Of a stretch of 64,000 bases of DNA, positions 9,076 through 18,506 are shown one piece after another (position 1 is the first letter of the stretch; each line of letters starts with the position of its first letter). A program made the translations under genes and the position numbers. Source of the stretch: Bordetella holmesii ATCC 51541 (lineage in GTDB: Bacteria; Pseudomonadota; Gammaproteobacteria; Burkholderiales; Burkholderiaceae_B); contig CP007494.1 of NCBI GenBank assembly GCA_000612485.1, forward strand, positions 2,232,001 to 2,296,000, read 5' to 3'. The notes under the pieces were generated by a model. It worked only from the letters and a program-made list of their open reading frames with translations, had not been told where the DNA came from and did no database searches.

Positions 9076-10152
9076 ATGAGCCTGGCCGACAACACATTTC
9101 TGTCGGTGCGCAATCTGGGTAAGCGTTATGGCGAACATGCCGCGCTGGCGGATGTGTCACTGGATATTCGCGCTGGAGAGTTCGTCTGCTTGCTAGGCCC
9201 ATCGGGCTGCGGCAAGACGACGTTGTTGCGCGCCATAGCAGGCCTGGACATGCAGGATAGCGGCTCTATCGTGCTTTGTGGCCGCGATATCTCCCAGGCT
9301 ACCCCGGCCGAGCGGGATTATGGAATTCTGTTTCAGTCGTACGCGCTCTTTCCGAATATGACCGTCGAGCAGAACGTCGCGTATGGCCTGAGCGGGCGGC
9401 GTGCCCATCGTCAGCGCGTGGCCGCCCGTGTAGTCGAAATGCTGGATCTGGTGGGTCTGGGCGCGGCAGCACGCAAGTATCCCGGGCAGCTTTCCGGAGG
9501 GCAGCAGCAGCGCGTTGCTCTGACGCGGGCGTTGGCGCCTGCGCCGTCTTTGTTGCTGCTCGATGAACCCATGTCGGCACTGGATGCGCGTGTTCGCACG
9601 CACCTGCGCGCTGAACTGCGTGCCTTGCAACGCCGGCTGGCGATCACCACGCTGATGGTGACCCATGACCAGGAAGAAGCCATGGAAATGGCCGATCGTA
9701 TCGCCGTCATGAACGGCGGACGTATCGAACAGTTCGGCACGGCGCGCGACCTTTACCGTCAGCCCGCGACGGCCTTCATCGCCGACTTTGTTGGCAAGGC
9801 CAATTGGTTGGGTTATGAGCGTGTCGACGCTAGCCACGTGCGTGTCGGACGTCAGCTAATCGAAGTCAGCGGCGTGCCGGCGCAAGAGCGCGGCCGCTTG
9901 TTCTTGCGCCCGGAAGCTGTCCGGTTGGCCGAGCCGCAAGGGCTGCCTATGGGCAACGCCTTTCTGGCGGAAGTCGAGGATGGTGTGTTTTTGGGCAGTA
10001 GTTATCGCTTGACGCTGCGTCTGGACGGCATGCCCGGCCTGTCGCTGCAGACCGTGGTGTCCACCGAAGCCGGCGATGCCTTGTTGGATCAACACGCCGC
10101 GGGCCGGTGCTGGGTGGAGCTGCCGCGTGATGCGTTACGTGCCTACGCTTGA
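9076..10152 (+). CDS. phnT: ABC transporter ATP-binding protein, 2-aminoethylphosphonate type
   Basis: 358-residue ATPase of an import ABC transporter. Walker A GPSGCGKTT (about residues 38-46), Q-loop QSYALFPNMTVEQNV, signature LSGGQQQR, Walker B LLLLDEPMSALD, switch histidine in MVTHDQEEAMEMADR, then a C-terminal TOBE-like domain. It resembles the PhnT/PotA/FbpC group; the phosphonate assignment comes from the phnX and FAD-oxidase neighbours. A GGGAGGGG ribosome binding site precedes ATG 9076. Confidence 0.85.
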   Translation: MSLADNTFLSVRNLGKRYGEHAALADVSLDIRAGEFVCLLGPSGCGKTTLLRAIAGLDMQDSGSIVLCGRDISQATPAERDYGILFQSYALFPNMTVEQNVAYGLSGRRAHRQRVAARVVEMLDLVGLGAAARKYPGQLSGGQQQRVALTRALAPAPSLLLLDEPMSALDARVRTHLRAELRALQRRLAITTLMVTHDQEEAMEMADRIAVMNGGRIEQFGTARDLYRQPATAFIADFVGKANWLGYERVDASHVRVGRQLIEVSGVPAQERGRLFLRPEAVRLAEPQGLPMGNAFLAEVEDGVFLGSSYRLTLRLDGMPGLSLQTVVSTEAGDALLDQHAAGRCWVELPRDALRAYA

Positions 10153-10156
10153 GTCC

Positions 10157-11890
10157 ATGGCTGTGCCGCCGCCCAGCCGCCTGGAGGGGGTGTGCCATGA
10201 CATACCCTTGCGCCGCCGTCTGCCGGGTTGGGCCGGGCGCTGGACCTGCATAGCAGGGCAGAGCGGCTATGCGTTGGCATTGGTGATCTGTCTGGCCTTG
10301 CCGCTGGCGGCCATACTTGCGCGCGCTCTCTCCGGAGAGCAGGGCGGCATGAGCTTGTTGCGTGACATCGTGCTGCAAGCCGATTTCATGGCCATGATCG
10401 GGCGCAGCCTGTTGGTGGGCCTGACGACCGCCACGATTGTGGTGCCCTTCGCGTACTGCTATGCCTATGGACTGACGCGCACGTTGATGCCAGGCAAGAG
10501 TCTGCTGCGGATGCTGGCGTTGTTGCCGCTTCTGGCGCCGTCGCTGCTGCCTGGCATCGCACTGATTTACTTGCTGGGCAATCAGGGCTTGATCAAGGCC
10601 TGGACTGGTGGAGCGACCATCTATGGCTTCTGGGGGATCGTGGCCGGAGAGGTGTTCTATACCTTTCCGCATGCCTTGATGATTCTCGTCACCGGACTGA
10701 CGTTGGCGGATGGCCGCCTTTACGATGCTGCCCGTGCCATGGGAGCCGGATCGTTGCGTACCTTCTTGACCGTCACCCTGCCTGGCACGCGCTACGCGGT
10801 GTTTTCGGCCTGCTGCCTGGTATTCACCCTTGCCGTCACGGACTTCGGCGTCCCCAAGGTGATCGGAGGCGACTACAACGTGCTGGCGGTACAGGCCTAC
10901 AAGGCGGTGGTGGGGCAGCAGAACTTCTCCAAGGGCGCGGCCATCGCGCTGATGTTATTGATCCCCGCTGTGCTGACATTCGCGCTGGATCGTCGCATGC
11001 GCACGCGCAAGGGCGCGGCGTTGAGCGGTCGGTCGCAACGTTACGAGCCACGTCCGCATGCGCTGCGTGACAGCGGTTTCCTGCTCGTCAGTATCCTGGT
11101 GGCGTTGGCGCTGACGACCCTGGTGGGCGTGGCCGTGTGGGCCTCATTCATCAAAATGTGGCCCTACAACCTGTCGGTATCGCTGCGTTCCTATGATTTC
11201 GACAACATGGACGGAGGCGGATGGCTGGCCTGGCGCAATAGTTTGACGCTTGCTGCGTTGACGGCCCTGATCGGGACGGCTTTGGTATTCGGCGGGGCCT
11301 GGATGATAGAGAAGTTGCCAGCTCGCGCGGCGACCCGGCCGTTGCGCAGTCTGGTCAATCTGTTGGCGCTCGTGCCCATGGCTGTACCGGGCCTGGTTCT
11401 CGGCCTGGGTTACATCTTCTTTTTCAATAGCCCATCCAATCCTCTCAATGGTCTGTACGGCACCATGGCCCTGTTGGTGATATGCACGGTCGTGCATTTC
11501 TACACCAGCGCACATCTGACTGCTGTTACGGCACTGAGCGCGTTAGACCCGGAATTCGAGGCGGCTTCGGCGGCGTTGAAGGTACCCGCCGTGCTTACCT
11601 TCTGGCGCGTGACGCTACCCATGTGCCTGCCCGCCGTACTGGCTACGGCGCGGTATCTCTTCGTATCCGCGATGACGACGGTTTCGGCGGTGGTGTTTCT
11701 CTACAGCCCTTCGACCGTACTGGCCGCGGTCGCCGTGCTCAATATGGATGATGCCGGTTTTATCGGACCCGCGGCGGCCATGTGCACCGTCATCATGGCC
11801 AGTTCCGCCGCGGTGTCGTTGCTATTGCACGGCCTGGGCCGTGCGTTATTGAGCCATACGCAGAACTGGCGCGGCGTGCCGCGCGATTGA
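10157..11890 (+). CDS. ABC transporter permease, fused double-domain (2-aminoethylphosphonate type)
   Basis: Inner-membrane permease of about 577 residues with two tandem binding-protein-dependent permease domains, as in FbpB/ThiP-type and PhnU-like fused permeases. The first domain (about residues 40-290) contains [17 protein letters not shown] and [20 protein letters not shown] (EAA-type loop); the second (about 330-570) has [32 protein letters not shown]. The start is set at ATG 10157, four bases after the ATPase gene; the upstream open frame overlaps that gene. No separate second permease is needed. Intact. Confidence 0.85.
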   Translation: MAVPPPSRLEGVCHDIPLRRRLPGWAGRWTCIAGQSGYALALVICLALPLAAILARALSGEQGGMSLLRDIVLQADFMAMIGRSLLVGLTTATIVVPFAYCYAYGLTRTLMPGKSLLRMLALLPLLAPSLLPGIALIYLLGNQGLIKAWTGGATIYGFWGIVAGEVFYTFPHALMILVTGLTLADGRLYDAARAMGAGSLRTFLTVTLPGTRYAVFSACCLVFTLAVTDFGVPKVIGGDYNVLAVQAYKAVVGQQNFSKGAAIALMLLIPAVLTFALDRRMRTRKGAALSGRSQRYEPRPHALRDSGFLLVSILVALALTTLVGVAVWASFIKMWPYNLSVSLRSYDFDNMDGGGWLAWRNSLTLAALTALIGTALVFGGAWMIEKLPARAATRPLRSLVNLLALVPMAVPGLVLGLGYIFFFNSPSNPLNGLYGTMALLVICTVVHFYTSAHLTAVTALSALDPEFEAASAALKVPAVLTFWRVTLPMCLPAVLATARYLFVSAMTTVSAVVFLYSPSTVLAAVAVLNMDDAGFIGPAAAMCTVIMASSAAVSLLLHGLGRALLSHTQNWRGVPRD

Positions 11891-11921
11891 TGGCCGTATC
11901 TCTTTGTTTACTGGAAATGCG

Positions 11922-12669
11922 ATGAATGTTCTTCCCACCCGGCTTGAGGCCGTGATATTCGACTGGGCCGGTACCTTGGTCGACTTCGGATCGTTTGCGC
12001 CGACCCGGGTTTTCGTCGACGCGTTTGCGCAGTTTGGCGTGACGCTGTCCTTGCCGCAGGCGCGCGGCCCGATGGGTATGGGCAAATGGGACCACATCCG
12101 CACGTTGTGCAATGAGCCAGATATCGCGCGACAGTATCAGGAGCGTTTTGGCGTGTTGCCGGATGACGCGGCGGTTACGTCCATCTACGAGCGTTTTCTG
12201 CCCATGCAACTGGAGAAGGTCGCCGAGTACTCGGACGTGATTCCCGGCGCGGTTGAGGTGCTGGCGGATCTCGCCGAACGCGGCTTGAAGGTCGGTTCGT
12301 GCTCGGGGTATCCCGCAGCCGTCATGCAGCGCGTGCTCGGCCGCGCCCGCCATGGCGCTGAAAAATGCCATTGCCCTGGGCATTGATGACGTAGCCGGTT
12401 GCGTCAAAGTCGATGACACCAGCGTCGGCGTGGAGGAAGGCCGGCGGGCAGGCATGTGGTCGGTGGGTGTGCTGCTATCCGGCAATGCTGCAGGGCTGAG
12501 TCTGTCGGAGTGGCAGGCGCTGCAAGACGACGCAAGAAACCAGGCGCGTGAGCGCGCCCGTCAGGTGTTTGCCCCAGCCCAACCTCACTATTTCATCGAT
12601 ACCGTGGCCGAGCTGCCCGGCGTGCTCAGCGCTATCGCGGCACGTCTGGCGCGCGGCGAACGGCCCTGA
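11922..12669 (+). pseudogene. phnX: Phosphonoacetaldehyde hydrolase, disrupted by internal deletion
   Basis: HAD-superfamily phosphonatase that cleaves phosphonoacetaldehyde to acetaldehyde and phosphate. The N-terminal part has the nucleophile motif [11 protein letters not shown] and the Schiff-base lysine in [13 protein letters not shown]; the C-terminal part resumes at [40 protein letters not shown] in another frame. Between VMQRVL and MALKN about 25 residues expected in the family (the region ending in GRPxPW) are missing and the frame changes near 12345. This indicates a deletion of roughly 70 bp out of frame, not a one-base error. Length is about 249 codons against about 275 expected. 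Start ATG 11922. Confidence 0.85.
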
Positions 12670-12700
12670 GTCACCCCCTGCCCCCTTACGGAGTTTATTC

Positions 12701-13732
12701 ATGCCTGAGTTCCACCTGTTTGCTCGCCGCGCTTTGAGTCTGCTGGCCCTGGCTGCGCGGCGCCCGCGATGGCGAAACAGACCACGTTGACGGTTTACAC
12801 CGCTCTTGAAGCCGACCAGATCAAGGCTTATCAGGCTGCCTTCGAGCGCGAGTATCCTGATATCAAGATCCAATGGGTACGCGACTCCACCGGCATCATC
12901 ACCGCCAAGTTGCTGGCCGAAAAGAACAATCCCAAGGCGGATGTGATCTGGGGGCTGGCCGGAACCTCGCTGGGTCTGATGGACAAGGAAGGAATGCTGC
13001 AACCCTACGCCCCCAAAGGCCTGGACCAGATTTCCCCCACCATGCGCGACGCCAAGGAGGTGCCAGCCTGGGTTGGCATGGATGCCTTTGCAGCAGCTAT
13101 CTGCTTCAACACCATCGAAGCCAAGAAGCAGAATCTGCCCGAGCCAAAGTCGTGGCAGGACCTCACGCGCCCCGAGTATGCGGGCAAGATCGTCATGCCC
13201 AATCCGGCTTCTTCCGGCACGGGTTTTCTGGACGTCAGCGCTTGGCTGCAAATGTTTGGAGAAGAAAAGGGTTGGGCCTTCATGGACGCCTTGCACAAGA
13301 ATATCGGCAGCTATACGGATTCCGGCTCCAAACCGTGCAACCTTGCCGCCTCGGGTGAGTTTCCGATCGGAGTGTCCTTCGACTATCGTGCGGCCAAGCT
13401 CAAGGCCGAGGGCGCTCCGATACAGCCGGTTTTCCCAAGCGAAGGGCTGGGCTGGGAAGTCGAGGCGACCGCTATCGTGCGCGGCACCAAGAACATGGAG
13501 GCCGCGCAAAGTGGCTGACTTCTCCGCCAGTCGCGCGGCCAATGAGCTTTACAAGACCAATTTTGCGGTCCTGGCCATCCCCGCGGTGGCGACATCCAAT
13601 CCCAATCTGCCTGCCGATCTGGCCTCGCGCATGATCAAGAACGATTTCGTGTGGGCGGCCACGCAACGCGAACCCATCTTGGCTGAATGGACCAAGCGCT
13701 ACGACAGCAAGTCCGAACCGAAGAAGAAGTAA
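12701..13732 (+). pseudogene. phnS: 2-aminoethylphosphonate ABC transporter substrate-binding protein, two frameshifts
   Basis: Periplasmic binding protein of the PhnS/FbpA-like class. A signal peptide ([19 protein letters not shown]) lies in one frame; the mature part ([37 protein letters not shown] to GTKNMEAAQ) lies in a second; the C-terminus ([29 protein letters not shown] to SEPKKK) lies in a third. Shifts fall near 12757, where one G would restore AAAAPAMA, and near 13510 next to an A-run. Joined, it gives about 344 residues, the normal length. Each shift is of the kind a sequencing error can produce. Confidence 0.85.
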
Positions 13733-13786
13733 AACGTCAGGGGCGCGCAGGGTGCGCGCCCGTCTGCTGCCTTGAGAGATAGTGCA

Positions 13787-14914
13787 ATGAAATCATTTGA
13801 TGTGGTGGTCATCGGTGGCGGCATCCTCGGGATGGCGCATGCGTGGGCCAGCGCCCGCCGCGGGCTTTCCGTTGCGGTGGTCGAGCGCGCCCGTCAGGCG
13901 CATGGTGCCACCATCCGGAATTTTGGCCAGGTACTGGTGACGGGGCAGGCTCCTGGCGACATGGCCAATCTCGCCAGGCAGACGCGTGCCTTGTGGCTGC
14001 AACTGGCCGGCCAGGCCGGTTTTCATGTCAGGGCGAACGGCTCGTTGGTGCTGGCGCGTACGGCTCAGGAAAGCGATGTGCTGGAAGAGTTCGCCAGCCA
14101 TCGCCTGGCGGCCGAGGGTTACGCCGCGCGACTGCTCAGCAATCGCGAGCTCGCCGCCTTCTATGGGGGGCGTCTGGAGCACCATTGCGCGGCCTTGCGC
14201 GGAGAGGACGACCTGCAGATTTACTCACGCGAAGCGCTGCCTGCCATTACCCGTCATCTGGGCGACGACCTCGGCGTGGCGATGATTCACGGCACGCTGG
14301 CGCGCAAAGTCGAAGGGGGCGAAGTCGACACCACGGCGGGCCGGTTCAAGGCAGGCCATGTATTCGCCTGTCCGGGACATGACTATCTGATGCTGTGGCC
14401 GGAAATTTTCGCGCCGCTGAACCTGGAACTCTCTCGCCTGCAAATGCTGCGGGTGGCATTTGTCGAACAGGCGTTCGAGGTTGATATGCCGCTGCTCACG
14501 GGGCTGTCCTGCGTGCATTACGGTGCGTTCTCGGACCTGCCCAGCGCGCAACGTCTGCGGCAGACCTTCGAGCAGCACAGCCCGTTCCTGATGCGCGAAG
14601 GTATACATTTGTTGATCAGCCCAACGCCGTATGGGGAGTTGATCGTGGGCGATTCGCATCGTTATGGCGTCGATGCGTTGCCGTTCAACGATGAGGCCGT
14701 CGATGAGACGCTCCTGAGCCTGGCGCAACAGGCGCTTGGTGCGCGCCTGCTGGTGCTGGAGCGCTGGCAAGGTGTCTATGGCGCTCATGGCCCCGCACCG
14801 TATTCGGTCTTGCAGGCCGATACCCAGACCACGGTGTCCGTCATGCATTCGGGTGTGGGCATGACGGTGGGCCTGGCCATAGGCGAGCGGGCCGTGGCGG
14901 CTGCTCTGGGGTGA
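13787..14914 (+). CDS. FAD-dependent amine oxidase of phosphonate clusters (TIGR03364-like)
   Basis: 375-residue DAO-family flavoprotein: N-terminal FAD-binding SFDVVVIGGGILGMAHAWASARRGLSVAVVER, then HGATIRNFGQVLVTGQ, and a C-terminal MHSGVGMTVGLAIGERA. Family members occur in 2-aminoethylphosphonate operons and have been proposed or shown to oxidise aminophosphonates or their N-methyl forms to phosphonoacetaldehyde, the PhnX substrate. No PhnW transaminase is seen, which fits this enzyme supplying the aldehyde (inference). Start ATG 13787. A hairpin GGGCGCGC/GCGCGCCC lies in the gap upstream, near 13740-13761. Confidence 0.8.
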   Translation: MKSFDVVVIGGGILGMAHAWASARRGLSVAVVERARQAHGATIRNFGQVLVTGQAPGDMANLARQTRALWLQLAGQAGFHVRANGSLVLARTAQESDVLEEFASHRLAAEGYAARLLSNRELAAFYGGRLEHHCAALRGEDDLQIYSREALPAITRHLGDDLGVAMIHGTLARKVEGGEVDTTAGRFKAGHVFACPGHDYLMLWPEIFAPLNLELSRLQMLRVAFVEQAFEVDMPLLTGLSCVHYGAFSDLPSAQRLRQTFEQHSPFLMREGIHLLISPTPYGELIVGDSHRYGVDALPFNDEAVDETLLSLAQQALGARLLVLERWQGVYGAHGPAPYSVLQADTQTTVSVMHSGVGMTVGLAIGERAVAAALG

Positions 14915-14955
14915 GCAGGGCCGGGGCGCGCCAGAATCATGGCCTGTCTTCTACA

Positions 14956-15408
14956 TCAAATACCGATGCCGCGTGCCATTAATGTGGCAAACAGCGCCAT
15001 CAGGATGAGCAGGTGCGCTTCGATCATCACCCAGCGCCGGGTCGTACCTATGGCTTGGGCGTCGGGCAGAAAATCGGCATCCTTGGCAGCCGAATTGCGC
15101 CAACGCAGATAGGTCAGCGTCGGCTTGAGCGAACAGAGCCCGATAATGATGAATACGGTCAGCTTGGCATGAAACCAGGGGTTGATCATGTAGAACAGGC
15201 CGCCCTTGGCGCCAAAGGCGAAGCGCAGCACGCCGGTGATCAGGGCCAACAGGGCCGCCAGCAAATAAAAGCGGTCGTACGTGAGCAGGCGGCCGAGCGC
15301 CTCCCGTGTCAGGCTGGGGCGAAGGAGCACGGATTCGGCGGTGATCAGTACGACGACGAGAAAGATGGCCAGATAGTGGAGCCAGGCCAGCAGAGCGTCT
15401 TGCAACAT
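14956..15408 (-). CDS. DUF2214-family membrane protein
   Basis: 150 residues, four predicted transmembrane helices, from ATG 15408 (minus-strand AAGGAC ribosome binding site). LLAWLHYLAIFLVVVLITAESVLLRP and NPWFHAKLTVFIIIGLCS are typical of the DUF2214 family. Function unknown. It is convergent with the phosphonate operon and co-oriented with piuC and the siderophore receptor. Confidence 0.8.
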   Translation of the reverse strand: MLQDALLAWLHYLAIFLVVVLITAESVLLRPSLTREALGRLLTYDRFYLLAALLALITGVLRFAFGAKGGLFYMINPWFHAKLTVFIIIGLCSLKPTLTYLRWRNSAAKDADFLPDAQAIGTTRRWVMIEAHLLILMALFATLMARGIGI

Positions 15409-15494
15409 GGGAGCGTCCTTGTCCTCGAGGTGCCGGCGGGCGCCGGCCATGCGCAGATTTTCCCTCAAAACCGGCGGACGTGGCCTCCCAGTAG

Positions 15495-16178
15495 TCAGGG
15501 CTCTGCCCAGCGGCGTAGAAGGTTATGGTAGACGCCCGTAAGCGCTACGGCTTGCGGGCTGCCCGTGCCCAGCGCATTCGCGGTGTCCTGAATGGCTCCG
15601 TCGAGTTCGTACAGCAAGGTGCGTTGGCCATCGTCGCGTATCAGGCTCTGTATCCAGAAAAAGGCGGCGATCCGTTCGCCCTGCGTGACTGGCGTCACGC
15701 GATGCAGGCTGGTGGAGGGATAGAGCACCATGTCACCTGCAGGAAGTTTGACGCGGTGTTCGCCATAGGTGTCCTGGATGACGAGTTCGCCGCCTTCGTA
15801 GTCCTCGGGCGGCCGCAGGAATAACGTGGCAGACAGATCGGTGCGCAGCCCGCGCGTTTCTCCGGCGGGGTAGCGAATGGCGTTGTCGACGTGCATGCCA
15901 AAGGCTTCGCCGACGCCATAGCGATTGAACAGCATCGGAAAAATACGCGTGGGCAGGGCGGCTGAGATGAACAGCGGGTGGCGCAGCAACTGTTGCTCGA
16001 TATGGGTGGCGATGCGCTGGCCGACCGTGTTGCCGGGTGGCAGCTGACGGTTGTGTTTGACCAACGTCGATTGAAAACCGGCCGTGCGCGCACCGTCTTC
16101 CCACTCTGTGGCCAACAGATCGAGCAGATATTGGTGCGCCACGGCCGGCTCCAGCACGCCAGGGATGTGCAATAGCAT
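15495..16178 (-). CDS. piuC: Fe(II)/2-oxoglutarate dioxygenase, PiuC/PKHD-type hydroxylase
   Basis: 227-residue PKHD-type hydroxylase. The iron-binding HxD is in [10 protein letters not shown], the distal histidine in TSLHRVTPV and the 2-oxoglutarate-binding arginine in GERIAAFFW. Genes of this type usually sit beside catecholate-siderophore TonB receptors (PiuA/Fiu), as here: the receptor ends 9 bp upstream. The substrate is not established for the family. Confidence 0.9.
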   Translation of the reverse strand: MLLHIPGVLEPAVAHQYLLDLLATEWEDGARTAGFQSTLVKHNRQLPPGNTVGQRIATHIEQQLLRHPLFISAALPTRIFPMLFNRYGVGEAFGMHVDNAIRYPAGETRGLRTDLSATLFLRPPEDYEGGELVIQDTYGEHRVKLPAGDMVLYPSTSLHRVTPVTQGERIAAFFWIQSLIRDDGQRTLLYELDGAIQDTANALGTGSPQAVALTGVYHNLLRRWAEP

Positions 16179-16187
16179 TGGACGGTC

Positions 16188-18370
16188 TCAGTAACGCCAA
16201 AGCGCTGTCAATATGGCCGAGCGGCCGTCGCCAAGCTCCACCTGCGAGGAGCGGGCCTGCGCCCCCGGGTTCTGGCGAACCTTTTCGATATAGGCTTTAT
16301 TGGTGAGATTGTCGACGTTCAGTTGCAGGCTGAGGTTGGCGTTGACGGTATAGGCCACCATGAGACTGTGCACCGCATACCCCGGGATATCGCCCCCGCC
16401 GGCAGAGCTGACGGGACGCTTGCCGATCGTGCGGATGCCATAGCCGGCTTTCCACCCGGACGGCCAAGAATAGGTCGTCCATACGCTCAGGCTGTGATTG
16501 GGCGTATTGCCCAGAGGCAAGCCCTCCTGTTCGGGTTTGACCGCAGATTTGAGCGTACGGCTGTGCAGGTAGGTGTAGCCGGCGTAGATATCCCATTGGG
16601 GCGTGAGCCTACCGGTGGCGCCCAACTCCAGGCCGCGGACCTGCTGTTTGCCGGTGAGTGTGTTGCTGCCATCGGACTGGCGCTCGCGCGCATTCTGTTT
16701 GGTGGTCTGAAACAGCGCTGCGGTCAGAGCGAGCTGGCGATCCAGCACGTCCCATTTCGTACCCAGTTCCAGGCTGTTGTTGCGCTCGGGTGCGAGATCA
16801 TTGGTGGCCGCAGCCAAACCTCGGCCGGTGGTGACCGCGGGTTCGGACGAGGGGTTGAACGAGCTGCCGTATGACAGGTAGATCCGGCCATTGTCGGCAG
16901 GCTTGTACGTCACGGCAGCCCGGCCACTGAATGCACGGGTCTTGGAGAGGTTGCGCGTGGCTGAGCCGCCTTCGGGCTGGCTGCGGCCCCGCACGTCGAT
17001 CCAGTCATGCCGCAGGCCCAGACCGAGATCCCAGTCTGGTGACAGTGCCACGCTGTCGGTGAGGTAGAGCGCGCGTGTTACCAGGCTGTTGCGCAGAAGA
17101 TTGGTGTTGCTGCGCACGCGCGGGCCACTCCAGTAGCCAGGCGGGTTGGCGATCGGATACCCGGAAGCCGGATAGTGCTTGTTCAGGTTGTAGCTGGAGG
17201 TCTGCAGGCGGAAGGTTTCTTCCGATAGCTCCACCCCAGCGCCTATCTTGTGCTTGAGCCCCAGGAGCTCGCTGTCGACATTGAGGTGGGTCTGGTTGGC
17301 CAGCAGTTTGGTGCTCATGTTCCGGCCGTAGCCCTGGGGCCGGCCGGCTTGTAGTAGCCCGGCTGCAATCCCATTAGGCTGATCTGCGAAGCGGAGATCA
17401 CCGTGTCGCGGTCCAGTTGGGAGTAGCGCGTGAGATTTTGCAACGTGGCGCCCGAGCCGAAGCGGTGGATGACTTCGGAGGTGGCGATATGCGAATGCGC
17501 ATGTTCGTGATCCAGGTTGCGCCAGCCAAAATAGGCATGGCGGCCCACCAGCGGCCGCCCATTGCGCGCGGGCAGGCCGTAATCGGGCAGGTTGCGGTCT
17601 GTCTGGTAGAAATAGCTCAGCGTCCACTGCGTGGGGCCCCCCACACCGAGTTTGAGCGACGGCGCGATGCCCCAGCGCTTGCGATCAACCGGATCGCGTC
17701 CAGGCACATCGTTGCCGTGCGCCATGAGATTCAGGCGCCACGCGGCAGCGGCCTCGGGCAGGGTCCGATTGGCGTCAAGCGCCACGCGCCGGTAGCGGTC
17801 GGTGCCCAGGCCCGTCTCGGCATGCACGAAGTTTTCCTGGCGGGGGCGTTTGGTGATCAGATTGATACTGCCGCCGGTGGTGCCGGCACCACCGAAGACG
17901 GAGTTAGGCCCTTTGATGACTTCAACGGACTCGTAATTGAAAAGATCGCTGCGGTTGGACTGGCCGCTGTCGCGCAGGCCGTCGATCTGAAAGTTGGTGC
18001 TGGCGTTGAACCCGCGCACGTTGACGTTGTCTCCCAGACCGCCGCCGCCTTCGCCCGCGTTGAAGGTCACGCCGCTGACGTTGTTGAGGACCTGCCGCAG
18101 ACCGTGGGCGTTCTGCTCCTCGCGGACGCTGTCCGGGATGATGTTTATCGTTTGAGGGATGTCGAGCACGGGCTGGGTGTACTTGGGCGAAGCCGAGTTG
18201 TCCACTTTGGGCCCTGGAGAAGCGGTGACTTCCACCGGCGCGAGTTGCACGGGGTCAGCAGGCATGGCGGCTGCATGCGTCGTGGCAGCTGACAGGCCGA
18301 TTGCAATGAAGGCGCTGCCCAGGCGCGACGATGGAGGCAGTGCACGGGCACGGATAGCAGGAATAGACAT
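16188..18370 (-). pseudogene. TonB-dependent siderophore receptor (PiuA/Fiu-like), frameshifted
   Basis: Outer-membrane siderophore receptor of about 727 residues. The N-terminal frame has a signal peptide, the plug domain (DIPQTINIIPDSVREEQN, DGLRDSGQSNRSDLFNYESVEVIKGPNSVFGGAGTTGGSINL) and the first part of the barrel up to LQPGYYKPAGP. The remaining barrel (QGYGRNMSTKLLANQTHLN to the aromatic C-terminus ILTALWRY) is one frame away. The shift is at the run of four G at 17336-17339 (plus strand); one extra base restores the frame. Operon with piuC. Possible Fur site at the 5' end. Confidence 0.9.
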
Positions 18371-18378
18371 GTGCGACT

Positions 18379-18397
18379 GATACTGATTTGCATTTAG
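18379..18397 (-). promoter_or_regulatory. Possible Fur box at the siderophore receptor start
   Basis: Plus-strand GATACTGATTTGCATTTAG matches about 13 of 19 positions of the classical Fur consensus GATAATGATAATCATTATC. It lies 9 bp upstream of the receptor start, so it would overlap the ribosome binding region. Weak on sequence alone; supported by the iron context. Confidence 0.35.
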
Positions 18398-18506
18398 TGA
18401 TCGGAGCCGCGATGATGGTTCGGGCTGGATCGCGGGTGTATCAGTCGAATCGTTTTTTTCTGCGCGATATTTCTTTGAGGTGGGCGAGCCGTGCAGAACA
18501 AAAAAA

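Noticed and set aside
12769..13518. Intact 249-residue cytoplasmic binding protein starting at ATG 12769
   Set aside because: It lacks its signal peptide, which lies just upstream in another frame, and its last ~70 residues continue in a third frame.
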